Shown piece after piece: positions 37,774-44,791 of a DNA stretch of 64,000 bases (position 1 is its first letter; the number at the start of each line of letters is the position of its first letter). The translations under genes and the position numbers were made by a program. The stretch spans positions 1-64,000 of IMG/VR virus record IMGVR_UViG_3300018080_000179. One strand, 5' to 3'. The notes below the pieces were generated by a model. The model ran no database searches. It was not told where the DNA came from and saw only the letters and a list, made by a program, of their open reading frames with translations. The stretch is from a virus.

Positions 37774-38562
37774 ATGTCAAATGACGGCACCGCATACAAC
37801 ATCCGGCCTCGATCAACAGACCAGTTGGTCTCCGCACAATTTGTAAGAGAAAACTTCCTGTTTGGCGTAAACCTGAAGGACGATGACGGCAATGAGATGC
37901 CGGATTCTCTTATCAACCTGTACATCAAGTCGGCCACGCGGTTCATCCAAAGAAAACTCGGTGGGGTCTTGCTGTTCCCAACAGCAGTTGAAAACGAGGC
38001 CCATGACTACTACTTCACGGACTACACGCAGTTCGGCCACGTAAAGCTGCACCATTATCCGGTCAAGAAGGTTACCCGCTACAGTGTTCAGTTCCCGCTG
38101 ACAAGCGAGGTGATCAGCTTTGATCCGGCATGGTTTGTAACCGATTCGGTCGGTGCACAGGTCAACCTTATTCCAAGGCAGGGAACACTGTCTTCCATTC
38201 TGATGGGACAGGGTGGACAGTTTATACCCATTCTCCATACGGCCCGCGATTATCTCCCCTATGTGATCTTTGTGGATTACGAATGCGGGTTTGATCAGAA
38301 CGAAGTGGACGAGGACATTCTGGAAATCATAGGCATGAAGGCGGCCATGGGGCCGTTGAACATAGCCGGTGACCTTATTGCCGGGGCTGGCATTGCAAGC
38401 AAGTCCATAGGCATAGACGGTCTTTCACAGTCCATAGGGACCACATCCAGCGCAACCAACTCCGGCTACGGAGCGCGGATACTCCAGTATCAGAAGCATA
38501 TTGATTCGATGATATCGGACATCAGAAACAACCTGACCGGGATTCAAATGGTGGTCGCGTAA
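37774..38562 (+). CDS. Head-tail connector (adaptor) protein, 262 aa
   Basis: 262 residues. Helical N terminus (DSLINLYIKSATRFIQRKLG) followed by a beta domain (YYFTDYTQFGHVKLHHYPVK) and a C-terminal helical region. The pattern of N-terminal helices followed by a PVKKVTRYSV strand is typical of gp6/gp15-type adaptors that bind the portal ring and continue the channel to the neck. Gene order, first neck gene after head genes, supports this. The start has GGGCGGG upstream. The stop overlaps the next ATG. Confidence 0.7.
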   Translation: MSNDGTAYNIRPRSTDQLVSAQFVRENFLFGVNLKDDDGNEMPDSLINLYIKSATRFIQRKLGGVLLFPTAVENEAHDYYFTDYTQFGHVKLHHYPVKKVTRYSVQFPLTSEVISFDPAWFVTDSVGAQVNLIPRQGTLSSILMGQGGQFIPILHTARDYLPYVIFVDYECGFDQNEVDEDILEIIGMKAAMGPLNIAGDLIAGAGIASKSIGIDGLSQSIGTTSSATNSGYGARILQYQKHIDSMISDIRNNLTGIQMVVA

Positions 38563-39317
38563 TGGCAAAGAACACTTATCCAAAACCTACCAGAAAACCC
38601 GGACGGGTGAGCCTGGTAATCGACGAATTCAACAACCTGATAGAAGATCAGGGGATCATGGTTCGCGTCACTCCATCGGTGATCTGTCCAAGGCGGACGG
38701 GTGAGGTGGAGGACAACATGAATATAAACCACGACCTGAACTGCCCCATTTGTCATGGCAGAAGCGTGGTAGACCTTGACCATCTGGCGCAGGACGACTG
38801 GGCCTTTATTCAGGGCATCACACTGGACAAGACATTTACCGAGTCATCCCGGTACGACATGAAGGATGCCTTCATGACCTTCCGGTCCCCGCTTCGGGTA
38901 AGCTACTGGTATAAAATCGAAATCATCGACTTCGGTTCACAGTTCAACGAGTTGATTCACAAGAACGGGAAGGAGACACGGGACAGGATAAGGTACCCGG
39001 CCCTTGACCCTGAAGACGGCAATATATTTGCACTGATAGATGGCGCGGGTGACACCTATGAGCTTGGCACGGACTACGATATCAACGGCCAGTACATAGA
39101 GTGGAAGACGGCACGGATGCCTCCAGAAGACAGGCTTTTCTCATTTCTTTATCCGGTGCTTCCCACGTTCCGTGTTTTGGATCTGCCACACGAGAACCGC
39201 TACTATTACGACAGCGACAAGAATCCTGTGAAGGTGCCGGAGCAACTGCCACAGCAGGCTCACATCCGGTGGGACTTCATGGCTGTGGGGAGTGGAAGTG
39301 ATATCGCTCAAGTCTAA
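38562..39317 (+). CDS. Neck protein with CxxC, 251 aa
   Basis: 251 residues; start overlaps the previous stop (TAATG). Cysteines at ICPRR and LNCPICHG (about residues 42-66) suggest a zinc site. The remainder is beta-rich (DDWAFIQGITLDKTF; YELGTDYDINGQYIEW). By order it lies between the adaptor and the HK97-gp10-like protein, the usual place of head-closure or stopper proteins. Family match is not certain. Confidence 0.6.
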   Translation: MAKNTYPKPTRKPGRVSLVIDEFNNLIEDQGIMVRVTPSVICPRRTGEVEDNMNINHDLNCPICHGRSVVDLDHLAQDDWAFIQGITLDKTFTESSRYDMKDAFMTFRSPLRVSYWYKIEIIDFGSQFNELIHKNGKETRDRIRYPALDPEDGNIFALIDGAGDTYELGTDYDINGQYIEWKTARMPPEDRLFSFLYPVLPTFRVLDLPHENRYYYDSDKNPVKVPEQLPQQAHIRWDFMAVGSGSDIAQV

Positions 39318-40089
39318 AATTGAAAACATGGGCTACAACGCCGACCTGATATCAGCGTCGGTGACGGAGTCGTTCAGGACGGCAGTGGCCGGACTTGCGA
39401 ACGCTGCCCATGCTGAATGGATAAGACTTGCACAGGAGCGCCTTAGAACCTCCGCAGACATTTACATCAACGGCCTCCAGCAGTCGGACAGTTTTACCAC
39501 GCGCTATGAGCGCACCGAACCCTACTACGACATTACCCTTGTTGGCCGCATGGCGAACAACATCGAATACGGCATGGACCCGTTTGACATGAAGGCGATC
39601 AGACCGGGCTGGCTTGGCGGAAGCAAGGCCAGGGTGAACAAGAAGGGTCAGTCCTATGTGGTCATTCCCTTCAGGCATTCCACAGGCCCAAGCAGGCGGT
39701 TCGCCTATTCAGGCAGGGCTGCAGCCATGGGTCTTCAGAACAAGCTGAAAAGAACGGTCAGGGAATATGGCCTGAACAAGATGATTCGCGGGGCGCGGGG
39801 GAATGTGATTCCCGGTCCTGTAAAGCGGGTTCCGAAGCGGGCACCCATACACGAGTACCTTCGGGGGATCACCAGGGTCCAGCAGGTCGCAAGAGGCACC
39901 ACATCCAGAGGCCTTCAGCGCGGGTCTTCCCAGCTAATCACCTGGCGGGTCATGAGCGAGGCTTCAAGTCCGGAGTCATGGCAGCATCCGGGGATTGAAG
40001 CAAAGAATCTTCTGGAGGAGGTCAAGCAGTGGGTGGACAGGGAAATGGAAAGGGTTGTTGACACGGTTATGGCGGGGGTTACGGTTTAA
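39298..40089 (+). CDS. Neck or tail-completion protein (HK97-gp10-like region), 263 aa
   Basis: 263 residues; GTG 39298 is preferred because GGGGAG lies five bases upstream (GTG 39292 is an alternative). An early helix (ISASVTESFRTAVAGLANAA) is followed by strands. The central segment ARVNKKGQSYVVIPFRH, a basic strand followed by PSRRFAYS, resembles HK97 gp10-like proteins. In tailed phages these finish the head-tail interface. A C-terminal helix ends the chain. It overlaps the preceding gene by 20 bases. Role inferred from order and pattern. Confidence 0.6.
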   Translation: MISLKSKIENMGYNADLISASVTESFRTAVAGLANAAHAEWIRLAQERLRTSADIYINGLQQSDSFTTRYERTEPYYDITLVGRMANNIEYGMDPFDMKAIRPGWLGGSKARVNKKGQSYVVIPFRHSTGPSRRFAYSGRAAAMGLQNKLKRTVREYGLNKMIRGARGNVIPGPVKRVPKRAPIHEYLRGITRVQQVARGTTSRGLQRGSSQLITWRVMSEASSPESWQHPGIEAKNLLEEVKQWVDREMERVVDTVMAGVTV

Positions 40090-40805
40090 TGCAGGACAGG
40101 TACCCAAAAGATCCGGTTGAGAGCACTTGTCGTTTTGGCTTTCTGCCAATCGACATGATTCTCGAAATCGTGCTTGAGGCCGGGATGGACTGGTTCCGTG
40201 CAACACCGGAGGCTCAGAATCTTGTCTATGGCCAGCTTGACCGGCCGCTTCTGGCCACACGGTATGGTGCAAACAAGATTCAGGAGATCGGCGACTATAT
40301 TAGAAACACCAAGATAAAGGTGATTCAGGGCTTCCCACTGGCGGCAGAAACTTCACCCATATTCTCCCTCAACCTTGCCAGCGCAATTGAGTTTGACCAG
40401 CACGCCGGTCTGGATAATTTTGCCGGAGAACTCGACACGCTTGACAGCCAGGAAAATGTAGTCGGGAGAAGTGAAATAGGATATTCTGCTATTAAGGAAG
40501 ACATCCTGATCGGAGTACATGCAGCAGGGTCGCCGGACAAGGTTAAATATATGTATCTTCTGGCCCTTTACCTGCTCGGAGCATATCACGATCAGCTAGA
40601 GGAAGAGGGAATGTTCAACATGACTTTCAGGGCTACGGATCTTTCGAGGTTGAACGAGTACCTTCCGGCCAACATGTTTTCAAGATTCATTACCGCATCT
40701 TTTGAAACCTTCGCCCGCGTCAACAAGGGTGAGGTTCCGATTGCGACTGAAATCATCACGGATGTCGAAATGGAGGTCAGTGCAGACCTTCCGACTGGAG
40801 GATAA
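40089..40805 (+). CDS. Putative tail terminator or neck protein, 238 aa
   Basis: 238 residues; ATG overlaps the previous stop (TAATG). Mixed alpha/beta with a central stretch (LDNFAGELDTLDSQENVVGR; KVKYMYLLALYLLGAYHDQL) and an acidic end. Its place right before the sheath and tube genes is that of tail terminators (gp15/gpU types), which cap the tail tube and bind the neck. No signature motif, so the assignment is contextual. Confidence 0.55.
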   Translation: MQDRYPKDPVESTCRFGFLPIDMILEIVLEAGMDWFRATPEAQNLVYGQLDRPLLATRYGANKIQEIGDYIRNTKIKVIQGFPLAAETSPIFSLNLASAIEFDQHAGLDNFAGELDTLDSQENVVGRSEIGYSAIKEDILIGVHAAGSPDKVKYMYLLALYLLGAYHDQLEEEGMFNMTFRATDLSRLNEYLPANMFSRFITASFETFARVNKGEVPIATEIITDVEMEVSADLPTGG

Positions 40806-40806
40806 A

Positions 40807-41133
40807 ATGTCAGAAGAAAAGAAGTTTTCAAAGAAAAAGACGGTAAAGAAGAAGGTGGCAAAGAAGGCCAAGGCACCTACCAAGGCTTTCAGTGTTGAAA
40901 AGAAGATCGATGAGATTCGGAAGTCAAAGCTTCCGAAAGCCGTCAAGGCCAGGTACATCGAGGAGGTCGCGGGACCGGTGGAACCGGCAGGCCCGAAGAT
41001 TCTTTTCAGCGTTTACGCCAGGAAGAAGGGAATAAGAAAAAGCATGCACGCCGGGATGCTTGCCTTTCCGAAGGCAAAGGGTGTCCGCATGGCTACGGTT
41101 CAGGAGTGGGACGCAATTTTCAAGGGTTTCTAA
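40807..41133 (+). CDS. Small basic protein with H1-like N-terminal tail, 108 aa
   Basis: 108 residues from ATG 40807 (GGAGG five bases upstream). Residues 4-28 are nearly all Lys/Ala (KKFSKKKTVKKKVAKKAKAP), like the tails of the ParB-like and repeat proteins at the window start. The rest is a small alpha/beta domain (KLPKAVKARYIEEVAGPVEP; ILFSVYARKKGIRKSMHAG). It lies just before the tail sheath gene. Function unknown; a basic tail inside the tail operon is unexpected. Confidence 0.65.
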   Translation: MSEEKKFSKKKTVKKKVAKKAKAPTKAFSVEKKIDEIRKSKLPKAVKARYIEEVAGPVEPAGPKILFSVYARKKGIRKSMHAGMLAFPKAKGVRMATVQEWDAIFKGF

Positions 41134-41148
41134 AGGGAGGAATAGACG

Positions 41149-43287
41149 ATGTCTATAAAACGCACATTTAATGGTGCGACCGTCAGCAAGCCAGGGGCTT
41201 ACTCGGCGGTCAAGGTCCAGAACCTCACAGGGTACCCGCTTCAGCCAACCGGGACTGTAGGTCTCATAGGTGAGGCGGTCGGCGGGGAGCCAAGGGTTCT
41301 TGACATTCTGGAGGGGCCACAGATTCAGGCCGCAAAGGAAAGGTACAAGAGTGGGACCATCGCTGACGGCCTGGGACTTGTTGCGGAGCCTTCAAAGGAT
41401 CCGAGGGTTCCGAACGGAGCCAGCAAGGTCGTCATCTACAAGCCAAACAACTCCACACGGTCTGCCTATTCGCTCGCCAGCACCATTTCGGGCGATCTGG
41501 TCGACCTGCTTTCGGAGAACTGGGGAGCCGACGAGAACAACCTGAACGTGGTTGTCTCCGAGGGTCAGACCGAAGGCGCAGATGCGAAGCTGCTCGGCAC
41601 CATTGACGGCCCGTTCACGGTCGCCAACGGCCAGACGCTGATCATCGACATTTTTGGAACAACCTATACCTTCACCAACACTCTCGTAGGTTCACAGACC
41701 GCAGCAGCCATGCAGGCGGAACTGGACACCGTGGGAAGATGGGCACCATCCAAGCCGACAATTGCCTCGGTGAATGGGAACAAGGTTGACCTCACCATTG
41801 ACACGGGAGCAATCAGTGGTTCCAAGGAGGACTACGGCTACCTTTCAGTGGACGCCACATCAACCATTGACACCATCCTGGGCATCACCGGGACTGTTCG
41901 CGGCCTCAAGGGATCGAGATTCCTTACGTTTGTCAAGGGAAGCGAAGAAGAGGATGCGCTTCAGGAGCTTGGCGGCCCGGATGTGATGAGCATCAAGTAT
42001 GTTGGTGCAGCCACTTCCTGCAAGTTGAAAATCGAGGACTCCGGTGGAGACAGAAAGCTCACTACGGACTGCCTTGGTGTTGCAGCGGACAACCTTGACA
42101 TTACCCTGGGCGAGACGCTTGACGGCGAGCTTCGACCCAAGATTACCGTCAAGGAGCTTGTGGACGTCATCAACGGAAATGCGAAGTATGAGGCATCGAC
42201 CACGTACTCCAATCCGGATGTGAACGCCATTGATCTTGACTACTACACCGACTTCCAGATTGAAGCGGTTGCTGGAATCCTGAAGCGGGACATTCAGGAT
42301 CTTGTCAACTTCCTTAACACCCAGAGCGATCTGGTTGTTGCCGAAAGGAAGTCCAACGTAATCGGAACGGTTGCGCTGGTTGCAAGCCCTGCCTTCTTCA
42401 CGGGCGGCACGGACGGCACATCAACCAACTCCGACTGGGGCGACGGCTTTGATGCCTTCAGGCTCGAAAGGATCAACACGGTTGTTCCACTGATTTCGGC
42501 TGACAAGGGGTCGTTGTCGGTTGACTCCATCAACGCCCTTTGCACATCCCATGTGATCGCCATGACCTCGACGGCAGGAAGATCTGAAAGGAATGCCTAC
42601 TGTTCGAAGCTGGGGACCAAGGATGAATACAAGGCGGCAGCGCTGTCAATTTCAAGTGGCCTTGTCTCGCTCACGGGACAGGACATTCAGGTCTACAGCT
42701 ACAGCAACGCGCAGCTTCAGTACATGGACCCATGGGCATACGCATGCGTCTGTGCCGGAATGCAGGCCGGTTCTCCGGTCGGTGAGCCGATCACCCACAA
42801 GCTGCTGAATATCAACGGCCTTCGTGTTCGTGATGGATCATGGGATCCAAAGATCGACTACGCGGAGATGATTGATGCGGGCTGTACCTTTGCAGAGCCG
42901 CTTGATCAGGGTGGCTACAGAACCGTTGTGGGCAATACCACTTACGGAAAGGACGCGAGCTTCGTCTGGAACAGGAGTTCCGTTATCGAGGCTGGCTACT
43001 ATGTGGCCTACGACCTTCGGTTCAACCTGGAGGCGGAGTACACGGGAACAAAGGCAAGAACTGCAACGGCGACCAATATCGCCGGTTCCGTAAGGACCAG
43101 AATGGAGGTTTACCTCAACGCTGAGATTATCGTCGGAGACGATCTCAACGCTGGCAAGGGATACAAGAACCTCCGGGTTACATTCTCGTCCGGGACAGCG
43201 GCGATCAATGTGGTTGTTACTCCGGTACAGGGTATCGACTTCATTCTGCCAACCATTTACCTGGCAGACATCCAGCAAAGTGCGTAA
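41149..43287 (+). CDS. Contractile tail sheath protein
   Basis: 712 residues; GGAGG precedes ATG 41149. The N terminus TVSKPGAYSAVKVQ and the following GTVGLIGEAVGGEP are typical sheath motifs. The long middle contains inserted domains. The C-terminal domain includes RDGSWDPKIDYAEMIDAG, YVAYDLRF and the final RTRMEVYLNAEIIVGDD segment. The handshake-forming ends of sheath proteins lie at the N and C termini. The protein encloses the tube and contracts at infection, which establishes a myovirus. It is larger than minimal sheaths (about 390 to 660 residues), fitting extra surface domains. Confidence 0.92.
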   Translation: MSIKRTFNGATVSKPGAYSAVKVQNLTGYPLQPTGTVGLIGEAVGGEPRVLDILEGPQIQAAKERYKSGTIADGLGLVAEPSKDPRVPNGASKVVIYKPNNSTRSAYSLASTISGDLVDLLSENWGADENNLNVVVSEGQTEGADAKLLGTIDGPFTVANGQTLIIDIFGTTYTFTNTLVGSQTAAAMQAELDTVGRWAPSKPTIASVNGNKVDLTIDTGAISGSKEDYGYLSVDATSTIDTILGITGTVRGLKGSRFLTFVKGSEEEDALQELGGPDVMSIKYVGAATSCKLKIEDSGGDRKLTTDCLGVAADNLDITLGETLDGELRPKITVKELVDVINGNAKYEASTTYSNPDVNAIDLDYYTDFQIEAVAGILKRDIQDLVNFLNTQSDLVVAERKSNVIGTVALVASPAFFTGGTDGTSTNSDWGDGFDAFRLERINTVVPLISADKGSLSVDSINALCTSHVIAMTSTAGRSERNAYCSKLGTKDEYKAAALSISSGLVSLTGQDIQVYSYSNAQLQYMDPWAYACVCAGMQAGSPVGEPITHKLLNINGLRVRDGSWDPKIDYAEMIDAGCTFAEPLDQGGYRTVVGNTTYGKDASFVWNRSSVIEAGYYVAYDLRFNLEAEYTGTKARTATATNIAGSVRTRMEVYLNAEIIVGDDLNAGKGYKNLRVTFSSGTAAINVVVTPVQGIDFILPTIYLADIQQSA

Positions 43288-43313
43288 TTCCTAAGAGGAA
43301 GGGAGTATAAGCC

Positions 43314-43739
43314 ATGACTACAGTAATGACAGGCTCACGGGCGCAGTTCTCGATTGGAGCGAGAAAGATAGCCTTTGCCTCAAATGTTTCCTTCAATGAA
43401 AACATCCAGTATGAACCAATCAACGTGTTGGACAAGCTGGAGGTGGAGGAGCACGCAGAGGTAGGCTACACTGTCGATCTCCAGTGTCAGAACTTTCGTG
43501 TCCCGGACAGTTCAGTCAAGCAGCTTGGTATCATGTCAAAGCTGAAGCAGATCCTCACGCAGGGCGAGCTTCAGGCACAGGTTGTTGACAAGAATACCGA
43601 AGCATCACTCCTTCTCATGACCGGAGTAAAACTCCAGGCGCGTCAGACCACGGTCGACGCACGCGGTGTCATGACGGAGACATGGTCGTTTGTCGGAAGG
43701 CAGTCGCAGGACGAGTCTGAAGACGATACGGCTACTTGA
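43314..43739 (+). CDS. Tail tube protein
   Basis: 141 residues, a usual size for myovirus tubes. Begins MTTVMTGSRAQFSIGARKIA, with beta strands (VSFNENIQYEPINVLDKLEV; EVGYTVDLQCQNFRV) and a C-terminal strand ending in TETWSFVGRQ. Hexamers stack into the inner tube within the sheath. Position immediately after the sheath gene is diagnostic. A GGAAGGGAG site precedes ATG 43314. Confidence 0.9.
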   Translation: MTTVMTGSRAQFSIGARKIAFASNVSFNENIQYEPINVLDKLEVEEHAEVGYTVDLQCQNFRVPDSSVKQLGIMSKLKQILTQGELQAQVVDKNTEASLLLMTGVKLQARQTTVDARGVMTETWSFVGRQSQDESEDDTAT

Positions 43740-43754
43740 TCTTTCATCGAAGTA

Positions 43755-43802
43755 AACCTTATCCGGAAGGTTGATGCCGGAAGGGACGTGCGATTCGTCC
43801 TT
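43755..43802. other. Two small hairpins between tube and chaperone genes
   Basis: AACCTT (43755-43760) pairs with AAGGTT (43767-43772), and AAGGGACG (43781-43788) pairs with CGTCCTT (43796-43802) with one bulged G. They occupy the 92-bp gap after the highly expressed tube gene and may attenuate or process the transcript so that chaperones are made in lower amount. Confidence 0.5.
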
Positions 43803-43831
43803 ACATTAATTTCAAGTGTAAGAGGTAAAAA

Positions 43832-44338
43832 ATGAACAACAAGAAAAGCGCCCTTCCAAATATGGATTTTACATTCAAGATCCAGATGGAAGGAGCCGAG
43901 ACAGGTGTCAACTGGGTTGGAGACTTTGTTTACCGCAGACCTTCACTCGGTGCCAGAAGCCGGATCGCCGCCCTCAGAAACCAGCTCAACGGAAGCGTCG
44001 AAGTCATGGACGACCCGGAAGTTGAGGACTTCAATCACGCCATATCTCATCTCAGACACACACTGACAGACTTCCCCCAATGGTGGTTTGACGCTGCCTA
44101 TGGGATGGAACTGCATGATGGAAATGTTGTGAGTGAGGTTTACAACAAGTGCATGGACTTTGAAAAGCGCTGGAGGCTCAAGGTCCATGGGGGAAGTCAC
44201 AAGGACGTAGAGGTCGGCAATGACAATCCAATCGAATCAGCAGGGAACGAGAGTACGATTAAGGAACCAGCCGTTAATCCCACGAATGCGGTTCCACAAT
44301 CTTCCGGAGATGCTGGAAGGCAAGCTGCTCAACAATGA
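43832..44338 (+). CDS. Tail assembly chaperone, upstream part, 168 aa
   Basis: 168 residues. N-terminal domain with strands (FTFKIQMEGAETGVNWVGDF) and helices (ARSRIAALRNQLNG; HAISHLRHTLTDFPQWWFD), typical of gpG-type or gp14-type tail chaperones that bind the tape measure. The C-terminal 40 residues are low-complexity. The next frame overlaps by 119 bases, the usual layout for chaperone pairs made by frameshifting. Confidence 0.8.
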   Translation: MNNKKSALPNMDFTFKIQMEGAETGVNWVGDFVYRRPSLGARSRIAALRNQLNGSVEVMDDPEVEDFNHAISHLRHTLTDFPQWWFDAAYGMELHDGNVVSEVYNKCMDFEKRWRLKVHGGSHKDVEVGNDNPIESAGNESTIKEPAVNPTNAVPQSSGDAGRQAAQQ

Positions 44339-44789
44339 CAATCTGCACAGGATTGCCATTTCAAACATACAGGACCAGGAATACCGTCTTAAGAGGTGGT
44401 GGCGGAAAAAATGGAAGCGCCCCGAAAAAGAACTCGACGACATGACCATAGAGGAGGTCTTCCTCGAAAACCTGGAGGACTACTATGAAGCGGACGAACG
44501 GCGCATTGAGGAATTCCATTCTTCTCTTCAGGCGGAAGACGAGGAGGAGTGGGACGGGGAGTTCAGTGAAGAGGCGGAGAAGAGGCTTGAGGAGGAGCGC
44601 CGTCGTGTCTTCGGTGACAAGGACGACGTCCTTGAGAAATATGTAACTGAAAGTGACAAGTATCTTACGGATGAAGAAATCGCACGGATGATGGATAATG
44701 TTGGCAAGGATCTACCAGGATCGAGAAAGAAGAAGAAAGAGGCCCCGGTGATGGGTGACGATGAGTTTGAGGACATTTTTGGAGACTAG
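44220..44789 (+). CDS. Tail assembly chaperone, downstream part, 189 aa
   Basis: 189 residues, highly charged; segments KRWWRKKWKRPEKELDDMTI and EVFLENLEDYYEADERR match the downstream domain of tape-measure chaperones in large myophages. ATG 44220 has AGAGG six bases upstream, so it can be translated alone. It may also be reached from the upstream frame by a plus-one (or minus-two) shift between 44211 and 44338, because the downstream frame is closed by TAG at 44208. The acidic C terminus lies just before the tape measure gene. Confidence 0.75.
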   Translation: MTIQSNQQGTRVRLRNQPLIPRMRFHNLPEMLEGKLLNNDNLHRIAISNIQDQEYRLKRWWRKKWKRPEKELDDMTIEEVFLENLEDYYEADERRIEEFHSSLQAEDEEEWDGEFSEEAEKRLEEERRRVFGDKDDVLEKYVTESDKYLTDEEIARMMDNVGKDLPGSRKKKKEAPVMGDDEFEDIFGD

Positions 44790-44791
44790 GA

